Assembly (NCBI GenBank): GCA_958477305.1
Contig: CAUEFI010000012.1
Location: 24,938-88,937, forward strand
Length of the DNA stretch: 64,000 nt
Source of the DNA: HGM12998 sp900756495
Lineage (GTDB): Bacteria > Bacillota > Clostridia > Oscillospirales > Oscillospiraceae
Reading direction: 5' to 3'
In this document: one piece after another, positions 40,857 to 50,300 of the stretch
Numbering within the stretch: position 1 is the first letter of the stretch
Layout: the number at the start of each line of letters is the position of its first letter
Translations under genes and position numbers: made by a program
Notes under the pieces: model-generated
What the model saw: only the letters and a program-made list of their open reading frames with translations
Told to the model about the DNA's origin: nothing
Database searches by the model: none

Positions 40857-41900
40857 ATGCAGAAGAAAGGCAGCAAGTACGGCACCCACCGCGTCATCGA
40901 GCCCAGGGGAGTTCTGACCCAGGCCGCATACAAGATCGACAACAACATGGACGAGATCTACTCCAACGAGATTTTGTGCAACGTCACCGCGCTGAACATC
41001 GACTCTGCGTCCTTCACCCAGATCTCCGACGCCTGCGGCGGCGACGAGGAAAAAATCGGAGCGATGATCCTGGGCATCGTGGCCGAACGGGGCAAGCAGC
41101 AGAACCCGGTCACCGGCTCCGGCGGCATGTTTATGGGCAGCGTGGCCAAAATCGGCGACGACCTGAAGGGCAGGATAGACCTGAAGGAGGGCGACAAGAT
41201 CGTCTCCCTGGTCTCTCTGTCCCTGACCCCGCTAAAGATCAACAAGATCAAGGCCATCCACAGGGAGATCGACCGGGTGGACATCGAGGGGCAGGCCATT
41301 CTCTTTGAGAGCGGCATCTACGCCAAGATGCCCGACGACATGCCCGAGCCTCTGGCCCTGGCCGCGCTGGACGTGGCGGGCGCTCCCGCCCAGGCCCGCA
41401 AGCTGCCCCACGAGGGGGACAGTGTCCTCATCCTGGGTGCCAACGGCAAGTCGGGCGTACTCTGCGGCTATGAGGCCATGAAAAAGGTGGGCCCCAAAGG
41501 CAAAGTGGTGGGCGTTGTCCGCAACTCCAAACAGGTCCCCGATCTGCTGGAGCTGGGGGTGTACACCGACGTCATTGTGGCCGACTGCACCCGCCCTGTG
41601 GACGTGCTGGACGCCGCCCTGGCCGTCAACGGCGGCAGGGAGTACGATATCTCCATCTGCTGCGTCAACATTGAGAGCTGCGAGATGTCCGCCATCCTTC
41701 CCGTACGGGACGGCGGCCTTGTCTACTTCTTCTCCATGGCCACCTCCTTCACCAAGGCGGCCCTGGGCGCCGAGGGCGTCGGCAAGGACGTAACCATGAT
41801 TGTGGGCAACGGCTACACCAGGGACCACGCCGAGATTACCCTCAACGTCCTGCGGGAGAGCCCCAAGCTCCGTAAGCTCTTTGAGGAGAAGTATGTATAA
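40857..41900 (+). CDS. kdd: L-erythro-3,5-diaminohexanoate dehydrogenase
   Basis: Oxidative deamination of 3,5-diaminohexanoate to 5-amino-3-oxohexanoate with NAD(P)+, releasing ammonia. 347 residues. The Rossmann region is at about residues 180-215 (SVLILGANGKSGVLCGYEAM). The N-terminal KYGTHRVIEPRGVLTQAAYKID and the segment NPVTGSGGMFMG are typical of the Kdd family. It starts with GAGGAGG upstream and is followed by kamA after 15 bases. Supplies reductant that must be disposed of through butyrate formation or hydrogen. Confidence 0.94.
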   Translation: MQKKGSKYGTHRVIEPRGVLTQAAYKIDNNMDEIYSNEILCNVTALNIDSASFTQISDACGGDEEKIGAMILGIVAERGKQQNPVTGSGGMFMGSVAKIGDDLKGRIDLKEGDKIVSLVSLSLTPLKINKIKAIHREIDRVDIEGQAILFESGIYAKMPDDMPEPLALAALDVAGAPAQARKLPHEGDSVLILGANGKSGVLCGYEAMKKVGPKGKVVGVVRNSKQVPDLLELGVYTDVIVADCTRPVDVLDAALAVNGGREYDISICCVNIESCEMSAILPVRDGGLVYFFSMATSFTKAALGAEGVGKDVTMIVGNGYTRDHAEITLNVLRESPKLRKLFEEKYV

Positions 41901-41915
41901 GGAGGCGCTAGAGCC

Positions 41916-43169
41916 ATGACTGAATCCCGCCGCAACCTTCTCTTTCCCGAGGTGACAGACGAGCAGTGGAACGACTGGCACTGGCAGGTGCGTAACCGCA
42001 TCGAGACGCTGGAGGACCTGCGCAGATATATCAGCCTCACCGACGAAGAGGCCGAGGGGGTGGCCAAATGCCTTGCCGCATTCCGCATGGCCATCACCCC
42101 CTACTACCTCTCCCTTATCGACCCCGACGACCCCTACGATCCGGTGCGCAAACAGGCCGTTCCCACCGTCCATGAGCTGTATACCGCCCCCGCCGACCTG
42201 CTGGACCCGCTGCATGAAGACGCCGACTCCCCGGCCCCCGGCCTCACCCACCGCTATCCTGACCGTGTACTCCTCCTTATCACCGACCAGTGCTCCATGT
42301 ACTGCCGCCACTGTACCAGAAGGCGCTTTGCCGGGCAGAAGGACGCGGGGCTCCCCACGGATCAGGTGGACTTGGCCATCGAGTATATCCGCGCGCACCC
42401 GGAGGTCCGCGACGTGCTCCTCTCCGGCGGAGACGCCCTGCTCTGCTCCGACGAGCGTCTGGAGTATATCATCAAGGAGCTGCGGTCCATCGACCACGTG
42501 GAGATCGTCCGCATCGGCTCCCGCACGCCGGTGGTCTGTCCCCAGCGCATCACGCCGGAGCTGTGCGCCATGCTGCGCAAATACCATCCCATCTGGGTCA
42601 ATACTCACTTCAACCACCCCAACGAGATCACCGCCGAATCGGCCAGGGCCTGCGCCATGCTGGCCGACGCCGGCATCCCCCTGGGCAACCAGAGCGTGCT
42701 GCTGGCCGGGGTCAACGACTGCGTCCATGTAATGCGCAAGCTGGTGCGGGAGCTGGTAAAGATCCGCGTGCGCCCCTATTACGTCTATCAATGCGACCTG
42801 TCCCAGGGGCTGGAGCACTTCCGCACCCCTGTGGCCAAGGGCATCGAGATCATGGAGGGCCTGCGGGGCCACACCTCCGGCTTCTGTGTTCCCACCTTCG
42901 TGGTGGACGCCCCCGGCGGCGGCGGCAAGATCCCGGTCATGCCCGACTATGTGATCTCGCAGGCCACCCACCGGGTCATTCTGCGCAACTTCGAGGGAGT
43001 TATCACCACCTACACCGAGCCTGAGAACTACCGGGAGACCTGCCACTGCGAGGTCTGCCGCGGAGACCGGAAGACTACCCTCACCGGCGTGGCCGCCCTG
43101 GAGCAGGGCGAGCGTCTCAACCTGGAGCCCGCCGACCTTGAGCGCCACAAGAGAGGCCACCACGAATAG
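41916..43169 (+). CDS. kamA: Lysine 2,3-aminomutase
   Basis: Radical SAM enzyme that converts L-lysine to L-beta-lysine, the entry step of the pathway. 417 residues, normal for the family. The SAM [4Fe-4S] motif is C126-x3-C130-x2-C133 in DQCSMYCRHC. The PLP lysine lies in the glycine-rich DAPGGGGKIPVMPDY near residue 337. The C-terminal CHCEVCRGD carries family zinc-ligand cysteines. The AAGGAGG box and the 15-base gap to kdd indicate co-transcription. Confidence 0.97.
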   Translation: MTESRRNLLFPEVTDEQWNDWHWQVRNRIETLEDLRRYISLTDEEAEGVAKCLAAFRMAITPYYLSLIDPDDPYDPVRKQAVPTVHELYTAPADLLDPLHEDADSPAPGLTHRYPDRVLLLITDQCSMYCRHCTRRRFAGQKDAGLPTDQVDLAIEYIRAHPEVRDVLLSGGDALLCSDERLEYIIKELRSIDHVEIVRIGSRTPVVCPQRITPELCAMLRKYHPIWVNTHFNHPNEITAESARACAMLADAGIPLGNQSVLLAGVNDCVHVMRKLVRELVKIRVRPYYVYQCDLSQGLEHFRTPVAKGIEIMEGLRGHTSGFCVPTFVVDAPGGGGKIPVMPDYVISQATHRVILRNFEGVITTYTEPENYRETCHCEVCRGDRKTTLTGVAALEQGERLNLEPADLERHKRGHHE

Positions 43170-43246
43170 GCCCTTCCGGCCGCCGCAGAACGGCCCCCCT
43201 GCGTCCGCCGTTCTCCATCCCCTTCATGAAATGGAAGTGATACGCA

Positions 43247-44845
43247 TTGGAATCCAAGCTCAATCTGGATGTGAAGCTGGTGTCTGAGGCCCGCGCCCAT
43301 GCCGCCCGGGTGGCCGACGACGTACAGCAGTTTATCGACGGCTGCACCACGGTGGCTGTGGAGCGTACCGTCTGCCGTCTGCTGGGCATCGACGGCGTGG
43401 GCGGCGGCGAGGCGCTGGACATCACCGGCGAGAACAGCCTGGGCGTCCCCCTGCCCAACGTGGTTGTAGAGCATCTCACCGAGAGAGGAGCTCTCTCTCA
43501 GGGCGCGGCCTTCTGGATCGGCAACGCCATGTGCGAGACAGGCGCAGATCCCCAGGCCATCGCCGAGGCAGTCTCCGCCGGAAAGCTGGACCTGACCGGC
43601 CTCCCCGCCCACGGCGAGGCTGAAATCCGCGCCGCTCTGGCCCCTGTGGTCTCCGCCGCCCTGGCGAAAATCCGGGCCCGGCGGCAGCGCCGGGAGGAGT
43701 TCATTGCCGCCCACGGCGGGGAAAAGGACGGCCCCTGGATCTATCTGATTGTGGCCACCGGCAACATCTACGAGGACATCACCCAGGCCACCGCCGCCGC
43801 CCGTCAGGGGGCCGACGTCATCGCCGTCATCCGCACCACCGGCCAGTCCCTGCTGGACTACGTCCCCTACGGGGCCACCACCGAGGGCTTCGGCGGCACC
43901 TACGCCACCCAGGAGAACTTCCGCCTCATGCGCGCCGCCCTGGATCAGGTGGGCGAGGAGTTGGGCCGCTATATCCGCCTGTGCAACTACTGCTCCGGCC
44001 TGTGTATGCCCGAGATCGCCGCCATGGGCGCCTTTGAGGGGTTGGACGTCATGCTCAACGACGCCCTGTACGGCATCCTCTTCCGGGACATCAACATGCA
44101 GCGCACCCTCATCGATCAGAGCTTCTCCCGGGCCATCAACGCCTACGCAGGCGTGGTGATCAACACCGGCGAGGACAACTACCTCACCACCGCCGATGCG
44201 GTGGAGGAGGCCCACACCGTCCTGGCCTCCCAGTTCCTCAATGAGCAGTTTGCCCTGCGGGCGGGCCTTCCCGAGGAGCAGATGGGCCTGGGCCACGCCT
44301 TCGAGATCTCCCCCGACGTGGAGAACGGTTTTCTCTATGAACTGGCCCAGGCCCAGATGGCCCGGGAGATCTTCCCCAAGGCCCCCCTCAAGTACATGCC
44401 CCCCACCAAGTTTATGACGGGCAACGTCTTCCGGGGCCAGGTACAGGACGCCCTGTTCAACATGGTCACCATCCTCACCGGGCAGAAGATCCACCTGCTG
44501 GGCATGATGACCGAGGCCATTCACACGCCCTTCCTCTCCGACCGCTTCCTGGCCATCGAGAACGCCCAGTACATCTTCCGCACCATGAAGGACCTGGGCT
44601 CTGAGCTGGTCTTTCAGCCAGGCGGCATCATAGAGACCCGGGCCCGCGATGTACTGGAAAAGGCTACCCGCCTGCTGGGCGAGATCGAGACGCTGGGTCT
44701 CTTCGAAACCCTGGAGAAGGGCGTCTTCGCCGACATCAAACGGCCCCGGGACGGCGGCAAGGGCCTGGAGGGCGTCACCGCCAAATCCCCAGGCTACTTC
44801 AACCCCTTCCTGGAGGAGATGGGGAGAGGAGGTGTGGGCGCATGA
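43247..44845 (+). CDS. kamD: Beta-lysine/lysine 5,6-aminomutase alpha subunit
   Basis: 532 residues from a TTG at 43247 (MESKLNLDVKLVSEARAHAARVADDVQQFI in family relatives, here read in parts). There is no in-frame ATG upstream, and GGAAGTGA lies seven bases ahead as a modest ribosome-binding site. The large TIM-barrel subunit places the substrate and adenosyl radical; conserved segments include YVPYGATTEGFGGTYAT, CNYCSGLCMPE and PPTKFMTGN. It migrates the terminal amino group of beta-lysine to C5. It overlaps kamE by four bases (ATGA), consistent with a 1:1 complex. Confidence 0.95.
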   Translation: MESKLNLDVKLVSEARAHAARVADDVQQFIDGCTTVAVERTVCRLLGIDGVGGGEALDITGENSLGVPLPNVVVEHLTERGALSQGAAFWIGNAMCETGADPQAIAEAVSAGKLDLTGLPAHGEAEIRAALAPVVSAALAKIRARRQRREEFIAAHGGEKDGPWIYLIVATGNIYEDITQATAAARQGADVIAVIRTTGQSLLDYVPYGATTEGFGGTYATQENFRLMRAALDQVGEELGRYIRLCNYCSGLCMPEIAAMGAFEGLDVMLNDALYGILFRDINMQRTLIDQSFSRAINAYAGVVINTGEDNYLTTADAVEEAHTVLASQFLNEQFALRAGLPEEQMGLGHAFEISPDVENGFLYELAQAQMAREIFPKAPLKYMPPTKFMTGNVFRGQVQDALFNMVTILTGQKIHLLGMMTEAIHTPFLSDRFLAIENAQYIFRTMKDLGSELVFQPGGIIETRARDVLEKATRLLGEIETLGLFETLEKGVFADIKRPRDGGKGLEGVTAKSPGYFNPFLEEMGRGGVGA

Positions 44846-45630
44846 GTTCAGGGCTCTATCAAATCCGGGACAAAAACCTGGACACCACGCTGGATCTAAG
44901 CCGCCTGAAGCCCTATGGGGACACCATGAACGACGGAAAGGTGCAGCTCTCCTTTACCCTCCCTGTCAGGAACGACGACAGGGGAGCGGCCGCCGCCGTG
45001 CTGCTGGCCCAGAAGATGGGGCTGGCCGATCCCAATGTGGCCCTGCGGCAGGCCCTGGACGAAACCTTTACCTTTTATGTCGTCTATGGGGCGCTGACAC
45101 ACACCGTCAACTACAATGAAATTGTGGTTCAGACCGTCACCGATGAGACCATGGACATGCACGAGACCGATGAATTCCTGCGGGAGCGTCTGGGCCGCAG
45201 GCTGGTGGTGGTCGGGGCCTCCACCGGTACCGACGCCCACACGGTAGGTATCGACGCCATCATGAACCGCAAAGGCTTTGCCGGGCACTACGGACTGGAG
45301 CGCTACGAGATGGTGGATGCCTACAACCTGGGCAGTCAGGTGCCCAACGAGGTCTTCCTCCAGAAAGCCGCGGAGGTGAAGGCCGACGTGCTGCTGGTCT
45401 CCCAGACGGTCACCCAGAAGGACGTCCACATCCAGAACCTCACCGAGCTCATCGAACTGGCCGAGGCCGAGGGGGTCCGCGAGCGGTACATCATGTGCTG
45501 CGGCGGCGCCCGCATCACCCACGCTCTGGCCAAAGAACTGGGGTACGACGCAGGCTTCGGGGCCGGCACCTATGCCGACGACGTGGCCACTTTCTGCGCC
45601 AAGGAGTTGGTCCGGCGGCTGGGGAGGTAG
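44842..45630 (+). CDS. kamE: Beta-lysine/lysine 5,6-aminomutase beta subunit
   Basis: 262 residues. The cobalamin-binding DxHxxG motif is DAHTVG (residues 131-136, cobalt ligand His133), and Lys144 in MNRKGFAGHYG is the residue that carries PLP in the characterised enzyme; both numbers coincide with the known subunit. A C-terminal Rossmann-like B12 fold follows (CCGGARITHALAKELGYDAGFGAG in parts). Last gene of the operon, ended by a strong terminator. Requires adenosylcobalamin and, for repair, KamBC. Confidence 0.97.
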   Translation: MSSGLYQIRDKNLDTTLDLSRLKPYGDTMNDGKVQLSFTLPVRNDDRGAAAAVLLAQKMGLADPNVALRQALDETFTFYVVYGALTHTVNYNEIVVQTVTDETMDMHETDEFLRERLGRRLVVVGASTGTDAHTVGIDAIMNRKGFAGHYGLERYEMVDAYNLGSQVPNEVFLQKAAEVKADVLLVSQTVTQKDVHIQNLTELIELAEAEGVRERYIMCCGGARITHALAKELGYDAGFGAGTYADDVATFCAKELVRRLGR

Positions 45631-45669
45631 GCCGGCCTCCCGAACCGTTGCGTACTGAAAACCATATGC

Positions 45670-45707
45670 AAGCGGGGCCCGATTCCCTCAGGAATCGGGC
45701 CCCGCTT
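45670..45707. terminator. Terminator after kamE
   Basis: A perfect 17-bp stem with a CTCA loop between kamE and convergent spoVAC. Long flanking T-runs are absent. Confidence 0.8.
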
Positions 45708-45746
45708 CAGCTTGCAGAACGGGCTCCGAAGCTCGTGCCCGCTCTC

Positions 45747-46187
45747 CTATCGGAACAGCAGCACCAGGATGACGCCGTAGATGACGCTGGCACTGATGCC
45801 GAAGACCAGCACGGGCCCGGCTATGACGAACATCTTGGCGCTCATTCCCATAATCAGCCCCTCGCTCTTGAACTCCAGCGCGGGGGAGACAATGGAATTG
45901 GCAAAGCCGGTGATGGGCACCAGCGTACCCGCCCCTGCGTGCTTTGCCAGCTTATCGAAGAGCCCAAGGCCCGTAAAGAGGGCGGCCAGAAAGATAAAGG
46001 TGACCGACACCGCATTGGCGGCGGCCGTCTCGCTCATGCCGCACCAGCGGAACAGATTTAAAAAGCCCTGCCCCAGCGTGCAGATAAGCCCTCCGGTGAC
46101 AAAGGCCCAGATCAGGTTTTTCCACAGCGGCGAGGGCTTGGATTTGGCGTTGACGTATTGTCCATACTCCTTATTCGTCATGTCCAC
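45747..46187 (-). CDS. spoVAC: Stage V sporulation protein AC
   Basis: 146-residue membrane protein with about four helices. The segment KNLIWAFVTGGLICTLGQGF and the later PITGFANSIVSPALEFKSEG are SpoVAC signatures. SpoVA proteins form the channel that loads and releases dipicolinic acid in the spore inner membrane. The start is a GTG at 46187 with AGGAGG ten bases upstream; an ATG two codons later is possible. The usual partners spoVAD and spoVAE are not next to it in this window, which is unusual. Expression in the forespore (sigma G) is expected; I found no clear sigma-G promoter. Confidence 0.9.
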   Translation of the reverse strand: MDMTNKEYGQYVNAKSKPSPLWKNLIWAFVTGGLICTLGQGFLNLFRWCGMSETAAANAVSVTFIFLAALFTGLGLFDKLAKHAGAGTLVPITGFANSIVSPALEFKSEGLIMGMSAKMFVIAGPVLVFGISASVIYGVILVLLFR

Positions 46188-46228
46188 GGTTTCGCGGCCT
46201 CCTTTTTCAGCTGGCTATAGTATTTGCC

Positions 46229-46257
46229 TTGACAGCCGCCGCTATCCGTGCTATTTT
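46229..46257 (+). promoter_or_regulatory. Sigma-A promoter of the DUF6530-like gene
   Basis: TTGACA (46229-46234), 17-base spacer, TATTTT (46252-46257). Confidence 0.65.
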
Positions 46258-46259
46258 CT

Positions 46260-46286
46260 ATTTAGTAAATCAGTAAATTACTAAAT
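46260..46286. promoter_or_regulatory. Palindromic operator
   Basis: ATTTAGTAA-N9-TTACTAAAT immediately downstream of the -10 box. The spacer adds a nested half-site (AGTAAATTACT). A repressor bound here would cover the transcription start. The regulator is unknown. Confidence 0.6.
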
Positions 46287-46310
46287 ATTATTTTGAGGAG
46301 AATGTCACCC

Positions 46311-46799
46311 ATGCAGATTCCCACAACACTCAAACACAAGCCGGTCATCGTGGCCGGAGATTATGAGCGCACCGATGGGCGATACGCCTATCACAGCGAC
46401 GCCAAAGGCCTCTCCCTGGGGCTTGCTCAGTGGAATGACCGGGGCAGGGTGGATATTTCCGCCAAGGTGTGGCGCCATACCGGTGAGAAGTGGTCCCGCC
46501 AGTCAGAGGAGCTCCCCCTCCACAGGGTTCTGGATCTGGCCATCCTGGCCTGCCGGGCCCGGCTCTATTTCAGAGAGGAGGGCTACCGCTATCCAAAAGG
46601 GTACGACCCGGATCACCCCTGTATCGACCGGGTGGGCCTCCAGGGAGACGCTATGACGGTGGAGGTGTGCACGGACAACGACCATATTGACGAGGATATC
46701 GCCCTTTTCCGGGACGCCCTGGCCCGGGACGACGAGCTGCTGGGCGAGCGCCTTGCCGTCCTGGCCCGCATCTTGGGCGATCTGGGCTACCACGCCTGA
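46311..46799 (+). CDS. DUF6530-like protein
   Basis: 162 residues from the ATG at 46311, ten bases after GAGGAG; earlier in-frame starts fall on or beside that box. The segment GRYAYHSDAKGLSLGLAQWNDRG...SAKVWRHTGEKWSRQSEELP recalls a small conserved family of unknown function (DUF6530, named from memory). No signal peptide, membrane segment or catalytic motif is visible. It has its own promoter with a palindromic operator and a terminator, so it is a separately regulated single gene. Confidence 0.6.
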   Translation: MQIPTTLKHKPVIVAGDYERTDGRYAYHSDAKGLSLGLAQWNDRGRVDISAKVWRHTGEKWSRQSEELPLHRVLDLAILACRARLYFREEGYRYPKGYDPDHPCIDRVGLQGDAMTVEVCTDNDHIDEDIALFRDALARDDELLGERLAVLARILGDLGYHA

Positions 46800-46801
46800 C
46801 A

Positions 46802-46861
46802 AAATCAGCTGCGCCAAAGCCAAATTGACAATGTCAAGCCCGGCTTGAGCGCAGCTGATTT
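46802..46861 (+). terminator. Terminator after the DUF6530-like gene
   Basis: Outer 13-bp stem (AAATCAGCTGCGC and complement) with an inner imperfect arm, followed by a run of T at 46859-46865. Confidence 0.85.
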
Positions 46862-46866
46862 TTTTC

Positions 46867-46895
46867 TTGACAAGAGAGGTTTGTCGGAATAAACT
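46867..46895 (+). promoter_or_regulatory. Promoter and operator of the blaI-blaR1-like pair
   Basis: TTGACA (46867-46872), 17-base spacer, TAAACT (46890-46895). The inverted repeat GACAA-N7-TTGTC overlaps the -35 box and spacer and is a plausible site for the BlaI-like repressor. Confidence 0.65.
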
Positions 46896-46942
46896 AGTTG
46901 CGAAAGAGGTTTCTTTCAACAAACCCAAAAGGAGGACCCGAG

Positions 46943-47305
46943 ATGGAGGCATATAAACTATACGATGCAGAATACCGGCTCATGGATCTGGTGTGGTCTC
47001 TGGAGCCAGTCAACTCCACCGCCCTGTCCCGCATGTGCCTGGAGCGCTTTGGCTGGAAAAAGTCCACCTCCTTTAATCTCATCCGCAAGCTGGTGGAACG
47101 GGGATTTCTCCGCAATGAACAGGCTACCGTCACCGCGCAGATCAAGCGGGAACAGGTGCGCCGCTATGAGAGCACCGCCGTGGTGGATAAATCCTTCGGT
47201 GGCTCCCTCCCCGCTTTTGTGGCTGCCTTTCTTCAGGAAAAGCGCCTGACAGAGGCGGAGTCGGAGGAACTGCGGCGCATGATCGAGGAGGCGGGCCATG
47301 AGTGA
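46943..47305 (+). CDS. BlaI/MecI-family transcriptional repressor
   Basis: 120 residues from an ATG with AAAGGAGGA upstream. The winged-helix N-terminal half (residues about 5-70; YRLMDLVWSLEPVNSTALSRM, then KKSTSFNLIRKLVERGFL) and the dimerisation helix at the C-terminus fit the Penicillinase_R family. In BlaI the cleavage by BlaR1 occurs between these parts. It overlaps the downstream M56 gene by eight bases. It probably represses this operon and unlinked targets; no beta-lactamase gene is nearby. Confidence 0.92.
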   Translation: MEAYKLYDAEYRLMDLVWSLEPVNSTALSRMCLERFGWKKSTSFNLIRKLVERGFLRNEQATVTAQIKREQVRRYESTAVVDKSFGGSLPAFVAAFLQEKRLTEAESEELRRMIEEAGHE

Positions 47306-50300
47306 CCTGTTTCTGCTGTTCCTCAAAACCACGCTGTCTGCCTCTGCCGCAGCCTGTGCGGTCATCCTTCTGCGGCTTCTGTTCCGCCGTCTGAAGGCCC
47401 CGGTTCGGGTGGCTTATCTGCTGTGGGTGGTCGTGCTGCCGCGGATGGTTCTGCCGGTGGGGCTGGGCCAGAGCCCTCTGAGCCTTCTGCGCTGGAGCAC
47501 CCCGGCCATTGACGCCGGGGTGGCTGTTTTGGAGGAACGCTATGAGGCCATCCGGGAAGTACAGGACACTTCCCAGCCTGCACCTGTACAGGGGCAGGCT
47601 ATACCGGCTGGTGGGGACGGCATTGACGTCCCCGCCGCCGTCTCCACGCTCCCTCCTGCCGAACCCTTCGCTCAGGCACCCGAGCTCCACCGTCCGTTCC
47701 CCCTGCTGGAGCTTCTGGGGTGTCTCTGGGCGGCAGGCGTTCTGATCTTCTGGAGCTATACGCTTCTCTCTTTTCTGCGTCTCAAGAAAAAGCTCCGTAC
47801 CGCTGTGCGCCGGACCGAGGGCGGCACGGTCTGGTACGAGAGCGACCGGGTCCCCGCCCCCTTTGTGCTGGGCTTTTTTCCGGCAAAAATCTATCTGCCT
47901 CCGGACCTGCCCAAGGAGGCCCGCCCCTATGTTCTCCGTCATGAGCAGCTCCATATTCAATGGGGCGATCATGTCGTCAAAATGCTCTCCTTTCTCATCC
48001 TGGCCCTTCACTGGTGCAACCCTCTCCTGTGGTGCTGCTGGCGGCTGCTCTGCCGGGATATCGAGCTCGCCTGCGACGAGCGTGTGCTCTCCAGTCGGGA
48101 TCTGGGCGACTGCCGGGGGCCCTATGCCGCCGCTCTGCTCGCTCTGGCCGCGCCAAAGTCCGGCCCCCATATTCCCCCGGCTTTTGGAGAGGTGGGGGTA
48201 AAGGAGCGGATCAGACGGGCCGTGCGTTTCCGCAGGCCCGCCTTCTGGACGGCGGCAGCTGCGGCGACCGCAGCCGTTCTCTCCTTTTTCTGTCTGGGGT
48301 GCAATCCACTCGTGCCGCCCCTGCCGGAGGAGCCGCCGGAGCTGGCTATCGTCAGTGACTTCGGCACGGTCACAGCCAGGGCCGACAAGCGCTACTGGAA
48401 CGGCATAATCTGGGAGGTGCCGGAAGATCAGGACCTCATCTTCCGGCTCACTGGGGCTACCATCGCCCTGCCGGACGGCTCTCCCCTCCAGCTCCGCTTT
48501 CCCGATGGGATCCGCCCGCCCGACGCGATAGAGGCGGAGGACTGCCTTGTCCGGGGTTGGACCCTCTCCCCCCAGCCCTTGGAACTCACCCCCAGCGGCG
48601 GGGACGGCTATGAGGTGTCCCTCTCTCCCCACCCTGCCACCGAGCCCGGGGATCTCGCCGAGGATCGGCTTATCCGCCTCACCTGCCGATGGCGGAGCGG
48701 GGCTGACTGGGTGGAGTGCCAGTATGCCTTCATCCTCCGGGTGAGCGCGATTACCGAGGAGCGCATCGCCGCTCGGCCAGCGGTCATGGTCTGGGACCAG
48801 GGAGTAGTGCTGGAACAAGGTTTTCCCTTCCAGGAGCTTTCCCCCTCTACGAAGATTCCCTTTGGCTCCTACCTCCATATCACCCACCCTACTCAGTGGG
48901 ACGGCGGATACAGCCTGACCTGTGCCCGGCTCACTGAGGAGGGGGAGGTCCTGGAAGAGCGCGTGATCATGGGTACAGAGCCCATGGTTCCCCCTGACGG
49001 AGCTACCGCCAGCAGCCTCTCCGCCTCCGGCACCATCCTGCGCCCCATGGACGAGAGCAGCCTGCGGGAGCTGCTGGGCTTTACTCTTACCTACACTTGG
49101 GCCGACGGCCACGAGGATGTATACCGCTTTGTCCTGGAAGGGATAGACCCGACATCCTGTATCCCCGAGGTCGCCGTTGAGGAAGACGGCGTCTTTCTTC
49201 GGTACCCCGGCGCCAACATCTGGACCAGCCTACCCGCGCTCCTCCCCGCTCCGGCCGAGTGGGCAGAGCAGGATCTGGCAGGCCGGAATGAGGCTGTTAC
49301 TCTGGACGGACTGTCCTTTGACTTTATCGAAGCCGGCTTCACCTCCCCCCAGGATGGCTGGGCGGTAGTCACTCTGAGCCACGGTATGGGAGCCAACCGG
49401 GATGTCTATTTCTACCGCACCCTCGACGGCGGGGTAACCTGGTCAGAGTACGGGCATCCCCAGGGCCAGCCCTTCTACGTTCCCACCGCCGCGTTCTTCC
49501 CCACTGCGGAGCGGGGATTCATCTCCTTCGGCCGCTTTAACAGCGCGCCGGTCTACGGCACAGAGGACGGCGGGGAGACATGGGCCGAGCTGAACCTCCC
49601 TCTGCCCAACGACGGCCGGATTTGGGAGTGCACCTCCATCATCTTCAGCGACGACAATTCCGTTGGCCTCATGCGCTTCAGCGGCGGAGCTGACCTCGCT
49701 GCCCGCTGTACCCTTATCTCCCGTAACGGCGGCGCCACCTGGGATCTGATCTCCACCCGCATTGTGGCCGGCTCGGACGGCGAGCCCAACCGGCTCTCCG
49801 TCTCTCTGGATGACCTCCCCACCGAAACAGCGGCCCTTACTCCCAGAGACACTTGGTGGGATCCGGTCTGGCTTCTGGGAGACCTGGGCGAGATCCGGCT
49901 CTATGGCCTGAACGAGTATGTGACGGGGCAAAGCGCAGTCTTTTTGATTCGGGACGGGCGCCTGGAAACCATGAGCTGGTACCCTGAACTCACCAGATAT
50001 GACCCCAACCGGTGTCCTTCCAGCCTCGCCCTGGGGGACTATGACGGGGACGGATCCCAGGAGCTGGCCGTCAGCCTCTACCAGGGCGGCGGCACCGGCG
50101 TCAACGCCAACGAGCTGTGCATCTTTGAGCTGGAGGGGAGCTCCTTTGGCGCATGTGCCGCGTTCACAGATGAGGTCTACCGCCCTCTGGTGGAGGAGGC
50201 GCTGGAAGAACTGGGCCTGGCAGACAAAAGCTACGACTATGGCTCCTGGATTTCATTTGAGCTGTACGGCGGCCGGATTTCCATGGAGTTGGCATTGGAC

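Noticed and set aside
41232..44524. Long minus-strand frames opposite kdd, kamA and kamD
   Set aside because: Antisense shadows; the plus strand encodes complete, motif-bearing enzymes.
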